From positions 3,534,001 through 3,598,000 of the forward strand of contig NZ_QFFJ01000002.1 of assembly GCF_003308995.1 (NCBI RefSeq): a DNA stretch of 64,000 nucleotides. Reading direction: 5' to 3'. The DNA is from Chitinophaga flava (GTDB lineage: Bacteria; Bacteroidota; Bacteroidia; Chitinophagales; Chitinophagaceae). Shown one piece after another: positions 1 to 9,507 of this stretch. The position numbers were made by a program, and so were the translations under genes. The notes under the pieces are model-generated. The model was given only the letters and a program-made list of their open reading frames with translations, was not told the DNA's origin and ran no database searches. Numbering within the stretch: the stretch's first letter is position 1; each line of letters opens with the position of its first letter.

Positions 1-1
1 G

Positions 2-3000
2 GCGCTGGCTGCATACGGCCCTGGTAAACTTGTACACGTGTACGGGCCTACGGAAACGACCGTGTATGCTACCAGTTATGCGATCGACAGCCTGGAGTCC
101 AATGCTGTTACCGTACCTATCGGCCGCCCGCTGGCAAATAGTAAAGCCCTCATCCTTGATCGGAATGGCGAACTGGTGCCTGTTGGCGTGGACGGTGAAT
201 TGTATATAGGCGGAGATGGCGTTTCTGCAGGATATATCAACAATGAACAGCTGACGGCTGAGAAATTTTTGATGCTGAAGGGCCAAAGTGGCCGCTGGTA
301 CCGTACCGGTGACCTTTGCCGCTGGCTGCCGGATGGAAATATCCTATACATTTCCAGGGCAGATGATCAGGTGAAGATCCGTGGTTATCGTATTGAGCCA
401 GGAGAGATAGAACGGGTTATGAATTCGCTGGATGATATTGCCGCCAGCTGCGTGGTAGTAAGACAACAACCATCCGGAGATAAAAGGCTGGCTGCCTATT
501 ACGTGCCCGAGCCTGCACAGGTATTGCTGAAGGAACAGCAATTATTTGAGCATCAGGTGGCCAACTGGAAAGAGTTGTATGAAATGGCTTTCGCCAAACC
601 TGAAGATATCGTAATAGCCGACCCGGAATTCGATATCACCGGATGGAATGACAGCTTTACTGGTGGAGCAATCCCTGCCGATCAGATGCGGATGTGGCTA
701 AATGATATTTCTGGGGTGATCCTGGCGCTGAAACCTGAACGTGTATTGGAAATAGGCTGTGGAACAGGATTGATCTACTACCAGCTGGCAAACCATATCA
801 GCAAATATATTGGAACCGACTTCTCCCCGGTGTCTACTGGTCAATTGCAAAATCATATCAACAAACAATTGCGCAAGTATCCTGATACTGAACTAAACGT
901 TTGTGCGGCACATGAGGTAATGTTGCCTGCATCTGAAACAATCGATCTGGTAATACTGAACTCTATTATTCAGTATTTCCCGGGAGCCGCGTATATGTCT
1001 GATGTGTTTGCTAAGGCCATCGGGTTGCTAAAAGGAAAGGGGCATATTGTGATAGGTGATGTGCGTGATATGCGCCTTCTGCCATCTTTCAAACGTCGTT
1101 TGCAGTTGAACAGAATGCAGGATAGTACCGCTGTTAGAGACTTCATCTGGCATACAGACCTGGAAGTGCTGAAAGAAGAAGAACTTTGTTTTTCTCCTGC
1201 CTGGTTCTACCAATTGCGTGCGCAGTATCCGGAGATCACACATATGGAGATCTTATGGAAACAGGGTGACTTCATTAATGAGCTTAGCTTATACCGCTAT
1301 ACCGTGATAATGTATGTTGGTATTGAAAAGGAAACATGGGAGCCTCGTTGGCAGCCATGGAATAGCGCAGCTGTTCAGGAACAACTGGACAATAATACAG
1401 CAACTATCGCACTGAAGGATGTTCCTAACCCACGTTTATGGAAAGAACAGCTGCTGACACAAGCCCTGGATGATAAGCGGGTAATTCAGGTACGGGACCT
1501 GGCCGCTGCTATTGCAACGCCCGATGAGGAAACTATAGCCGTAAACGCAGTATTATCAGCCGCAAAATCAAAGGGGTATCATTGCCGTTTCCTGTTACAC
1601 GATGATCCGCTGAAAATGAATGTATTGCTGGAACGCACACCATATACCGGCTTTATCGTGCAGCCTTATAATGATGCAAGGGAGATGGTAAAAGCCAATA
1701 TTCCTTTGTTTGGGGATATTTGTTCAGTCCTGGAAAAGGAAATACAACAGTCACTGAAGAAAAGGCTGCCGGAATATATGGTGCCATCTTCATTCTTTGC
1801 ACTGCAGTATCTGCCGCTGACTACGAGTGGTAAAACAGACCGTAAGTTTCTGAGTGAATGGGAAGAGATGGAGCAGAAGTACCAGGTGGGTTACCAGGCG
1901 CCCGTTACACCCGAAGAAATTGCATTGGCGGAAATCTGGCAACGATTGCTGGGTGTAGAGCGTGTAGGCGTTATAGATAACTTCTTTGAACTGGGAGGAC
2001 ATTCTCTGCTGGCGACCCGTGTTGTATCTGCAATACGCAAACAGTTGCAGGCAGACCTGACCGTAAAGGATTTCTTCTTATATCCTACCATTGCACAACT
2101 GGCGGCCCGGCTGCAAAATAGAGAGGAAGGATCGTCGTTGCCGCCTATCACTGCTGTTGAAAGACCTTCCCATATCCCGCTCTCTTTCGGCCAGGAACGT
2201 TTATGGTTCATTGACCGCTTGCAGGGTAGCCAGCAGTATCACATGGTGGCCAGTTTACGGTTGAAGGGCAACTTAAACGCCACTGCGCTGGAAACAGCTT
2301 TGCAAACGATAATATCCCGCCATGAAGCGCTCCGTACTGTCATAAAAATAAATAGTATCACCGGCATTGCAGGGCAGCATATATTGAATAAAGACCACTG
2401 GCAGCTGCATACAATGGATACGCCTGTAGCATTACAGGAAAGCATCGCAGCCCTGATAAGCCAGCCCTTTGATCTGTCAGCAGATTATATGATACGGGCA
2501 CACCTCATTCGCCAGGATGCAACAGAACATATGTTGGTGCTCATTATTCACCATATCGCTTCTGATGGCTGGTCAATCGGTAATCTGATAAAGGAACTGG
2601 TTACCTTGTATCACTCCTATGCAGCGGATATATCTGTTCAGTTGAAACCATTGCCTTTGCAATACGCCGACTATGCGCTATGGCAACGGAAATACGTAAC
2701 CGGCAACCTGTTGGATAAACAATTGGCATACTGGAAAGAACAACTGGCCGGTAGCGGGCAACTGAGTCTCCCTACAGATTATGAACGGCCTCCGGTATTG
2801 AGTACCAGAGGAGCTATGCTGGAGTTTAACATTGATAAAACATTAATTGAGAAGTTAAATAATCTTTCCCAGCAACAGGGCGCTACGCTCTTCATGACAA
2901 TGCTTGCCGCCTTTAAGGTACTGTTGTATCGTTATGGTGGGCAGGAAGACATCTCCGTAGGAAGTGGTGTTGCCGGTAGAACACAGGAAGAAACAGAAGA

Positions 3001-6000
3001 GATGATAGGCTTCTTTGTGAACACACTGGTAATGAGGTCCCGTATCAACGCAGATATGCCTTTCGATCTTTTCCTGCAACAGGTAAAGGAAACTACCCTG
3101 AACGCCTATATGAACCAGGATGTGCCTTTTGATAGGGTCGTGGAAGTGGTACTGGATAAACGGGATCTTAGCCTGAACCCTTTATTCCAGGTGGTATTTA
3201 TGTTGCAGAATACCCCTAAGATGCCGGCACTGGATTTGGCCGGGGTAGTGGTATCTGAAGAGTCTTATGTAGCCACCACCAGCCTCTTTGATATGAGTTT
3301 CTTTGTGAAGGAAGCGGAAGATGGATTACGGATAGATGTAGAATATTGCACAGATTTGTTTAGAGAAGAAACGATCCTCCGTTTGCTGAAGTATTATCAT
3401 CATCTGTTGGAAGCAGTGGTGAATGCACCAAAGCAGCCGCTCCGCGAGCTGGATATGCTTGGTCAGGAAGAGCGTCATCAGTTGCTGGTAACGTTTAACA
3501 GCAAACGTAGAGATTACTCCGCAGACGCCCATAAAACGATCGTGGATATCTTCGAAGAACAGGTGGCGCTAGCACCGAATGCAGCTGCCCTGGCATTTGG
3601 AGATATAGAGATGACCTACCAGGAACTGAATGAACGTGTAAACCAGCTGGCCCATTATTTACGGGTAGAAGGTGTAACAACGGAAAAGCTGGTGCCGGTT
3701 TTCCTGGAACGTTCTCCTGAAATGATTATCGCCATCCTGGCTATATTGAAAGCAGGAGGTGCATATGTGCCTGTCGATACGGAGTATCCGCTGGAGCGTA
3801 TTGCCTATATACTGGAAGATACTTCGGCCAGTATGATTATCACCAGTCGCAATTGCCGGAACGGCTTGCCTTTGAATGATAAGCGCAGCATCATTGAGAT
3901 AGATGTTATGGCAGATCACCTGCAACGGATGCCGGTATCACTATTACGAAACAGTGCGGTTACCGCCGGACATATGGCCTATCTCATTTATACTTCCGGT
4001 TCTACCGGCACGCCTAAAGGCGTAATGGTGGAACATGGCAGTGTGGTGAACCTGACACGTGCCATGAAGGAAGAGCTGCGCCTGCAGCCAGGTATGAAGA
4101 CCCTTCAGTTTGCATCTGTTGGTTTTGATGCCGCCTGCTACGAAATATTCAACACCTTACTCAGTGGTGGCTGTCTGGTACTGGCAGAGAAAGAAACATT
4201 GCTTTCCGGTGCCATGCTGGAGGCGCTGGTCAACAGGCACACTATTTCAGTGGCTGTTTTACCGCCTTCTTATCTGAATGCGATGAAAGACCACCTGGGA
4301 TGCCTGCAAACCATCGTGTCGGCAGGGGAGCCGCTGAGCAGGAGTCTGGCACTCTACATACAATCAAAAGGTATCCGGTTAATTAACGCTTACGGGCCTA
4401 CGGAGGGCACGGTATGTGCCAGTTTGACCGACAGGCCGGTACTGGATGATAATACGGTGGTAATAGGACAACCGGTGGCGAACGTACCATTATATGTCCT
4501 GGATGAATGGAATGACCTGGTACCGCTGGGTGGAGTAGGAGAACTCTGTATTGGGGGTGTACAGGTAGCCCGTGGTTATCTGAACAGACTAACATTAACG
4601 AATGAACGTTTTATTACCAATCCATTCGGAGAAGGTCGCCTTTATAAAACAGGTGATATGGTCCGCTGGCTGCCAGACGGCAACCTGGTATACCTCGGAC
4701 GCAGAGACGAACAGGTGAAAATAAGAGGCCATCGTATTGAATTGGGTGAGATAGAAAATGTGCTGGAAGAGCATGAGGAGATCAGCAAAGCGGTTGTATT
4801 AGTGAAAACTGATGATAATGGCAATAAACAGCTGATCGGTTATGTACTGGGGAATGATACCATCAACAAAGAAAATATCTTCCATTTCCTCAGAGGAAGG
4901 TTACCGGATTATATGGTGCCTGCACAACTGATAGAGCTGTTGTCATTACCAACAACCTCCAGCGGGAAAGTGGATAAAAAAGCACTACTGGAGGCTGTTA
5001 AAGACATGCAGATTGCAACTGCTGCACAGGAAGCGCCGCGCAACGAAACAGAGCGCCACCTGGTTACTATCTGGCAGGAGCTGCTGGGGGTATCGGGCAT
5101 CGGCATACACAACAATTTCTTTGAGCTGGGAGGGGATTCCATTATCACCATTCAGGTGGTGAACCGGGCCAAACATTATGGTTATGTGCTGCAACCAAAG
5201 GATCTGTTCATGCATCAGACAATTGCCGAGCTAGCCACCTTGCTGGCTGGTCAGGAAGTTAAGCACATCACCGGCGAACAGGGATACCTGAGCGGTGAAT
5301 GTGGACTGTTGCCGGTACAGCAATGGTACCTCTCGGATGAAAGTAATGTGTCGGATCATTTTATTCAAAGTCTGCCCGTTGAGATTAACAAAGCCATCAG
5401 CGTGGAAATATTATCAGCTGCCATCACACACCTGATAAGTTTCCATGACAGCCTGCGGTTTGCCTACAGTAACAGTTCGGGCCAATGGCAGCAATGGTAT
5501 GGTAATGACAATGGTACGATTGAAGTGGTCGACCTGCGCGCTGCATCAGAAGACAATCTGGCCGCAGAGATTATTTTCTGGGAGGATAAATATAAACACA
5601 GTCTCAGCATGAGAGATGGAAAGCTGGTATGTGCAGTGTTGTTCCTGACTCCGGAAAAGATTCCTTCCAACCGCTTGCTGATGGCGATTCACCACTTAGG
5701 AGTGGATATTGTATCATGGAGTATTATATTCGATGATCTGGATCGTCTGCTGGGGGACCTGCTTGTGGGAAGAGAAGTGTCGATGGTTTCGAAAAGCAGT
5801 TCTTACAGGGAATGGTACCATGCATTACAGCATTATGGACAAACCGAACGCTTATTATCACAGCGTGATTACTGGCAGCGGGCAACAGATCAATATTGTC
5901 CTTTGCCTACTGACAAACATTATGAAGGTCTGGTACGAATCAATGAAATGACGGCCCACCGTGTACGCCTCAACGTATCACTTACCCGCAAGCTATTGCA

Positions 6001-6631
6001 TGAGGTAGCGCAGGCATACCAGACAGAAGTAAATGATTTGTTGTTAAGTGCCCTGGCATTAACCCTTTCCGAATGGATGGACAGTGATAAGGTATCCGTT
6101 GGCTTCGAAAAACATGGCCGTGAAGACATTAGTTCTGATATTGACATCAGCCATACCACAGGCTGGTTCACCACTTTGTCGCCTGTATTGCTGGATGCCA
6201 GCGCCGGAGAAGATACCGGCATGCTCATCCAAACTATAAAGCGACAGCTGAATGAAGTGCCTGATAAAGGCCTGGGCTTCGGCGTATTGAAGTACATCAA
6301 TAAAGAAGCCGGATTAATAGGCAAAGACCCATGGGATATCATCTTCAACTATCATGGACAAATAGGCAATGTCAGCAGCAGCCATAAATGGATTGCTTTA
6401 ACCGGTACATCGTCTGAACTGAAGATGATCGGAAGTTATACAATGCAGTTCAAAATTTTTATTAACAGTGCGGTGACAGATGAAGAGCTGGTAATAGACT
6501 GGCTCTACAGCACCCATCATTTCCAGCAATCCACGATTAAAGCATTGGGTACTGCTTATATCAAACATCTGGAAACGTTGATTCACCACTGTATGATGCA
6601 GCTTGGAAAACAGCAGCTACACCAGGTATAA
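2..6631 (+). CDS. Non-ribosomal peptide synthetase, 3' part (A-nMT-PCP-C-A-PCP-E), 5' end outside window
   Basis: The reading frame is open from the left edge, so this is the C-terminal 2209 residues of a larger synthetase; the GTG at 38 is an internal valine codon. Order seen: end of an adenylation domain (A5 YGPTETT, A8 KIRGYRIEPGEIE), an inserted methyltransferase (SAM motif VLEIGCGTG, nt 743-769), the rest of that A domain (TTSGKTDRK), a carrier domain (LGGHS, Ser at 2003-2005), an LCL-like condensation domain (HHIASDGWS), a full A domain (YTSGSTGTPKGV to SSGKVDKK), a second carrier (LGGDS, Ser at 5138-5140) and an epimerization domain (HHLGVDIVSW, TGWFTT, FNYHGQ). The specificity residues of the complete A domain read DAYVVAAVCK, close to Phe-type codes. 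The predicted tail is an N-methyl residue followed by a D-configured aromatic or bulky residue. No thioesterase or reductase follows, and the next gene is on the other strand. Confidence 0.95.
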   Translation, partial: ALAAYGPGKLVHVYGPTETTVYATSYAIDSLESNAVTVPIGRPLANSKALILDRNGELVPVGVDGELYIGGDGVSAGYINNEQLTAEKFLMLKGQSGRWYRTGDLCRWLPDGNILYISRADDQVKIRGYRIEPGEIERVMNSLDDIAASCVVVRQQPSGDKRLAAYYVPEPAQVLLKEQQLFEHQVANWKELYEMAFAKPEDIVIADPEFDITGWNDSFTGGAIPADQMRMWLNDISGVILALKPERVLEIGCGTGLIYYQLANHISKYIGTDFSPVSTGQLQNHINKQLRKYPDTELNVCAAHEVMLPASETIDLVILNSIIQYFPGAAYMSDVFAKAIGLLKGKGHIVIGDVRDMRLLPSFKRRLQLNRMQDSTAVRDFIWHTDLEVLKEEELCFSPAWFYQLRAQYPEITHMEILWKQGDFINELSLYRYTVIMYVGIEKETWEPRWQPWNSAAVQEQLDNNTATIALKDVPNPRLWKEQLLTQALDDKRVIQVRDLAAAIATPDEETIAVNAVLSAAKSKGYHCRFLLHDDPLKMNVLLERTPYTGFIVQPYNDAREMVKANIPLFGDICSVLEKEIQQSLKKRLPEYMVPSSFFALQYLPLTTSGKTDRKFLSEWEEMEQKYQVGYQAPVTPEEIALAEIWQRLLGVERVGVIDNFFELGGHSLLATRVVSAIRKQLQADLTVKDFFLYPTIAQLAARLQNREEGSSLPPITAVERPSHIPLSFGQERLWFIDRLQGSQQYHMVASLRLKGNLNATALETALQTIISRHEALRTVIKINSITGIAGQHILNKDHWQLHTMDTPVALQESIAALISQPFDLSADYMIRAHLIRQDATEHMLVLIIHHIASDGWSIGNLIKELVTLYHSYAADISVQLKPLPLQYADYALWQRKYVTGNLLDKQLAYWKEQLAGSGQLSLPTDYERPPVLSTRGAMLEFNIDKTLIEKLNNLSQQQGATLFMTMLAAFKVLLYRYGGQEDISVGSGVAGRTQEETEEMIGFFVNTLVMRSRINADMPFDLFLQQVKETTLNAYMNQDVPFDRVVEVVLDKRDLSLNPLFQVVFMLQNTPKMPALDLAGVVVSEESYVATTSLFDMSFFVKEAEDGLRIDVEYCTDLFREETILRLLKYYHHLLEAVVNAPKQPLRELDMLGQEERHQLLVTFNSKRRDYSADAHKTIVDIFEEQVALAPNAAALAFGDIEMTYQELNERVNQLAHYLRVEGVTTEKLVPVFLERSPEMIIAILAILKAGGAYVPVDTEYPLERIAYILEDTSASMIITSRNCRNGLPLNDKRSIIEIDVMADHLQRMPVSLLRNSAVTAGHMAYLIYTSGSTGTPKGVMVEHGSVVNLTRAMKEELRLQPGMKTLQFASVGFDAACYEIFNTLLSGGCLVLAEKETLLSGAMLEALVNRHTISVAVLPPSYLNAMKDHLGCLQTIVSAGEPLSRSLALYIQSKGIRLINAYGPTEGTVCASLTDRPVLDDNTVVIGQPVANVPLYVLDEWNDLVPLGGVGELCIGGVQVARGYLNRLTLTNERFITNPFGEGRLYKTGDMVRWLPDGNLVYLGRRDEQVKIRGHRIELGEIENVLEEHEEISKAVVLVKTDDNGNKQLIGYVLGNDTINKENIFHFLRGRLPDYMVPAQLIELLSLPTTSSGKVDKKALLEAVKDMQIATAAQEAPRNETERHLVTIWQELLGVSGIGIHNNFFELGGDSIITIQVVNRAKHYGYVLQPKDLFMHQTIAELATLLAGQEVKHITGEQGYLSGECGLLPVQQWYLSDESNVSDHFIQSLPVEINKAISVEILSAAITHLISFHDSLRFAYSNSSGQWQQWYGNDNGTIEVVDLRAASEDNLAAEIIFWEDKYKHSLSMRDGKLVCAVLFLTPEKIPSNRLLMAIHHLGVDIVSWSIIFDDLDRLLGDLLVGREVSMVSKSSSYREWYHALQHYGQTERLLSQRDYWQRATDQYCPLPTDKHYEGLVRINEMTAHRVRLNVSLTRKLLHEVAQAYQTEVNDLLLSALALTLSEWMDSDKVSVGFEKHGREDISSDIDISHTTGWFTTLSPVLLDASAGEDTGMLIQTIKRQLNEVPDKGLGFGVLKYINKEAGLIGKDPWDIIFNYHGQIGNVSSSHKWIALTGTSSELKMIGSYTMQFKIFINSAVTDEELVIDWLYSTHHFQQSTIKALGTAYIKHLETLIHHCMMQLGKQQLHQV

Positions 6632-6648
6632 CTGGTCTCTGCTAAATT

Positions 6649-6686
6649 GCCATCTGTTTGTAGTGCAAAGTTTGGATGGCTTTTTT
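6649..6686 (+). terminator. Rho-independent terminator after the NRPS gene
   Basis: Six-base stem GCCATC/GATGGC with a small inner hairpin (TTTG/CAAA), directly followed by six T at 6681-6686, 17 bases after the NRPS stop. A second, imperfect inverted repeat (CGGCTTgAGT with ACTTAAGCCG) follows at 6698-6732. Confidence 0.7.
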
Positions 6687-6748
6687 GATTTATTAAGCGG
6701 CTTGAGTTCGATATTATATTGGACTTAAGCCGTTTAGTTTTCAACTTT

Positions 6749-6798
6749 TCGTGGGCTAAAATGGATTGAAGTCTCATGCTGCAATAGTCCTGGGCTAT
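6749..6798. repeat. Possible remnant of a dispersed palindromic repeat
   Basis: The segment contains GGGCTA, GATTGAAGTC and AGTCCTGGGCTAT; the last 13 bases (6786-6798) recur exactly at 14977-14989, where they form the right half of a perfect palindrome. It overlaps the last codons of pncB. Membership of a dispersed family is an inference from two sites only. Confidence 0.3.
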
Positions 6799-7961
6799 AA
6801 CTGCAGCATTTCCTTTGCCAGCATAATCATTTTCTCATCACCAGTGTATTTTCCTTTTTCATCAGACAGCTTTACTACCGGCGTCCAGCGGGGCGCATCT
6901 TCCGGCCTGGCCTCATACATTTTAATCACGATATTCAACGGAGTTAATCCCACATCGTTAGTGAAATTGGTGCCTATACCAAATGACATTCCTATACGTC
7001 CCCGACAGTAAGCCGCGATAGCAGCCACTTTGTTATAGTCAAGCCCATCAGAGAAAATAATGGTTTTGGAGAGTGGGTCTATGCCTTTTCCCTGATAGTG
7101 CCGGATGGTCTGGTCGGCAAACTGTAGCGGGTCACCGCTGTCATGCCTTACGCCATCAAATAGTTTAGCGAATTTCTTATCAAACTGTTCAAAGAAAACA
7201 GGTGTTGTATAAGTATCAGATAAGGCTATGCCCAGATCGCCACGATATACCTGTACCCAATATTCCAGCCCCAGCATATTGGCCATTTTAAATCCGTATT
7301 TGGCCGCATGGAACATAAACCATTCATGGGCATGTGTACCTACCGGTTTCACTCCGTTAAGCATCGCCAGATGAACATTGCTGGTACCGATGAAAGTCTT
7401 GTCTCCATACTGCCGCAGTATTTGTACAACCAGTTTATGTACTGCCAGCGAGTGCCGCCGCCGCGTACCAAAATCCGCGATCGTAATGTTCAGGTCTTTA
7501 TAGCGTTCAATTTTCCTGCGGGTAATCTGTATCACCTCGTCATCGGTAACACGCTGCTGACCGGTAGCCTGATAGTATAATTCACAAACCAGTGACATCA
7601 GCGGAACTTCCCACAGGATAGTACGGTACCAGTAGCCGTCTACATGTACTTCGAGCTCTCCGCCCTGTTGGGAAATATGTACTTCTGACGGGTGATAACG
7701 GTATCCCTGCAGGAAATCCAGATAGGTAGGATCAAGATAGGGGCAGGTGACAGCCAGATAATCCTTTTCCTCCCGGGTCAGCTGCAGGTTGCACATCTCA
7801 TCCACTGCCCGGCGTAACAAGACGTTGAAGCCCGGCGGAAATACATGCTGACCGCGATTGATAAACTTATAACGGGCACGGGCCTTCGGAAACAGTTTTA
7901 CCACACAATGCTGCATGGTAAATTTGTAGAAGTCGTTATCCAGAATTGCGTTTAATATCAT
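6795..7961 (-). CDS. pncB: Nicotinate phosphoribosyltransferase
   Basis: A cytosolic enzyme that makes nicotinate mononucleotide from nicotinate and PRPP, coupled to ATP hydrolysis, in the Preiss-Handler NAD salvage route. The 388-residue length fits bacterial PncB. Family motifs are present: N-terminal LDNDFYKFTMQ, GTSNVHLAM, THAHEWFMFHA (the HEW histidine corresponds to the phosphorylated catalytic histidine of the family) and FDGVRHDSGDP for phosphate binding. It is divergent from the PH-like gene with 62 bases between the starts; I see no good promoter for pncB in that gap. The last codons overlap a possible repeat remnant. Confidence 0.96.
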   Translation of the reverse strand: MILNAILDNDFYKFTMQHCVVKLFPKARARYKFINRGQHVFPPGFNVLLRRAVDEMCNLQLTREEKDYLAVTCPYLDPTYLDFLQGYRYHPSEVHISQQGGELEVHVDGYWYRTILWEVPLMSLVCELYYQATGQQRVTDDEVIQITRRKIERYKDLNITIADFGTRRRHSLAVHKLVVQILRQYGDKTFIGTSNVHLAMLNGVKPVGTHAHEWFMFHAAKYGFKMANMLGLEYWVQVYRGDLGIALSDTYTTPVFFEQFDKKFAKLFDGVRHDSGDPLQFADQTIRHYQGKGIDPLSKTIIFSDGLDYNKVAAIAAYCRGRIGMSFGIGTNFTNDVGLTPLNIVIKMYEARPEDAPRWTPVVKLSDEKGKYTGDEKMIMLAKEMLQL

Positions 7962-7990
7962 AACCTGCGGTTTTTATAATATTTATACTA

Positions 7991-7998
7991 TATTTTTG
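7991..7998 (+). promoter_or_regulatory. Bacteroidota -7 element for the PH-like gene
   Basis: TATTTTTG matches the TAnnTTTG consensus and lies 25 bases before the ATG at 8024. The -33 element is not distinct. Confidence 0.5.
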
Positions 7999-8023
7999 TG
8001 GTCTTAATTCATATCCATTCAAA

Positions 8024-8419
8024 ATGAAACAGATCAAAGTTAAATTCCCCCTTAACCCACAGGAAACCGTTTTGTTCAAAGTAAACGGCTCTTACCTCAA
8101 AAGCAAATGGAAAGCAGAACAGGCCGCATTATGCCTGACGAATGAACGGATCGTGATGGAAGGTAAACCCATGTTAATGTTTTTCCTGTTTGGTATTATT
8201 GGCTGGTTACTGACCAGAACTAAAAAAGCCAAAGAGTTTCCACTGACAGATATTACGAACTTCAGCCGCGGCAAACAGGGCTTCAATAAAAAGGTGGCCG
8301 TGTTTGAACTGCTGGACGGCAGTACTGTTCGTTTTGCCATCACCGGTAAATGGGAGGTTTTTGAAGCAGCCTACCATAAAGCTATGATGGACGTGAAACC
8401 CTTATTCTCTCTGCAATAA
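8024..8419 (+). CDS. Small PH/GRAM-like domain protein
   Basis: A 131-residue protein. The block GSYLKSKWKAEQAALCLTNE followed by RIV is the usual opening of bacterial PH-like (bPH/GRAM) domains, whose first strands carry 'LTNERIV'. A hydrophobic stretch at about residues 46-60 (FFLFGIIGWLL) may sit in or on the membrane. It is preceded by its own -7 element, and its stop lies only 2 bases from the stop of the convergent K+ channel gene. Function unknown; bPH proteins are commonly membrane-surface or lipid-associated. No catalytic motif is seen. Confidence 0.7.
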   Translation: MKQIKVKFPLNPQETVLFKVNGSYLKSKWKAEQAALCLTNERIVMEGKPMLMFFLFGIIGWLLTRTKKAKEFPLTDITNFSRGKQGFNKKVAVFELLDGSTVRFAITGKWEVFEAAYHKAMMDVKPLFSLQ

Positions 8420-8421
8420 GA

Positions 8422-9252
8422 TCATAATTTCGTTCCGCAATATTTACAATAGTCCGCATTGGCATCGTGTCCTTCACGCATGCAATGCGGACATATTCTT
8501 TGGTCTACCTCCTCTTCTCCTTTCAGTTTGCTCATTTCCACCGTTACAATTCCCGTAGGCACCGCAATGATGGCATAACCCATAATCATGATCATGGCGG
8601 AGAATGCCTGTCCCAGCGGCGTAATGGGAGCGATATCACCGTAGCCTACCGTAGTAAGCGTGACCACCGCCCAATAGACACTGACGGGGATACTGGTAAA
8701 GCCGGAATTGTGTCCTGATTCAATCACATACATCAGTGAGCCCAGCACCACTGTCATCAGCAGAATAAAGAAAAGAAAGACCGTTATTTTTCTACGGCTG
8801 TGTGTGAGGGCCAGTGTCAGTTGCCTGCTCTCATTCAGAAAAGGTACCAGTTTGAAGATCCGGAAAATCCGCAGCAGCCTGAGAATGCGGATGGTCAGCA
8901 GAAAATGGGCGCCGCCAAAAATAAACTCCACATAGGTAGGCAGAATACACAACAGGTCTATCACCCCATAAAAGCTTTTCATATAGGCGCCTGGGCGATA
9001 GCTGCACCAGACACGAAATAGATATTCAAGTGTAAAAAGAGCGGTGAATATCCATTCCAGCGAGGTCAGGAGTCGCTCATAACGTAGTTGTACAGTAACC
9101 ACGCTTTCCAGCATTACTACTACCACACTCAACAAGATCCCTATCAGGAGCGCTACATCAAATGCCTTTCCCGCAGGGGTGTTTGCCTCAAAAATAATAT
9201 TGTGCCATCGTTGTTGAAAAGGGCTAAGGGTCCTGCTTTGCTGTTTTGCCAT
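8422..9252 (-). CDS. Voltage-gated-type potassium channel with C-terminal zinc ribbon
   Basis: A 276-residue inner-membrane ion channel subunit. It has six predicted membrane segments, an S4-like helix with regularly spaced arginines (RILRLLRIFRIFKL), a pore helix and the K+ selectivity filter TTVGYGD. The cytosolic tail ends in two CxxC pairs (CPHC and CKYC) that look like a zinc ribbon. It should form a tetramer passing K+. The tail is unusual for a short Kv-like channel and might sense metal or mediate assembly (inference). It converges on the PH-like gene with 2 bases between stops, so there is no room for a separate terminator. Confidence 0.9.
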   Translation of the reverse strand: MAKQQSRTLSPFQQRWHNIIFEANTPAGKAFDVALLIGILLSVVVVMLESVVTVQLRYERLLTSLEWIFTALFTLEYLFRVWCSYRPGAYMKSFYGVIDLLCILPTYVEFIFGGAHFLLTIRILRLLRIFRIFKLVPFLNESRQLTLALTHSRRKITVFLFFILLMTVVLGSLMYVIESGHNSGFTSIPVSVYWAVVTLTTVGYGDIAPITPLGQAFSAMIMIMGYAIIAVPTGIVTVEMSKLKGEEEVDQRICPHCMREGHDANADYCKYCGTKL

Positions 9253-9507
9253 CCTGCTAGATTATGATTATAAAACAAAAACATCCGTATGAATGTTTAT
9301 CGCGTCCCACGACAGCAAAAACCGTGTCAGAAGATATCGGTACATTCGTTAGATCCATGCGAAAGGCGGCATTTTACTTTATGGAGCTATGGGGACTGCC
9401 CGGAACAGCAAAAGTATACCCGTTGGCGTTATTGGTGCTAGTATAGCAAAAGAGTACACAACGCTGGAAATAATTTTACGTTAATCAATAGTGCTTATCT
9501 TTATTAT

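Noticed and set aside
38..6631. GTG at 38 as the NRPS start
   Set aside because: The frame stays open to the left edge and the residues before it continue the adenylation domain, so the gene begins outside the window.
7962..8023. Possible NAD-sensing riboswitch before pncB
   Set aside because: The 62-base gap shows no stable stems on the pncB strand.
9264..9446. 60-residue plus-strand frame in the gap before the DinB-like gene
   Set aside because: No family resemblance, poor composition and no promoter; treated as chance. The rest of the 255-base gap shows nothing else.
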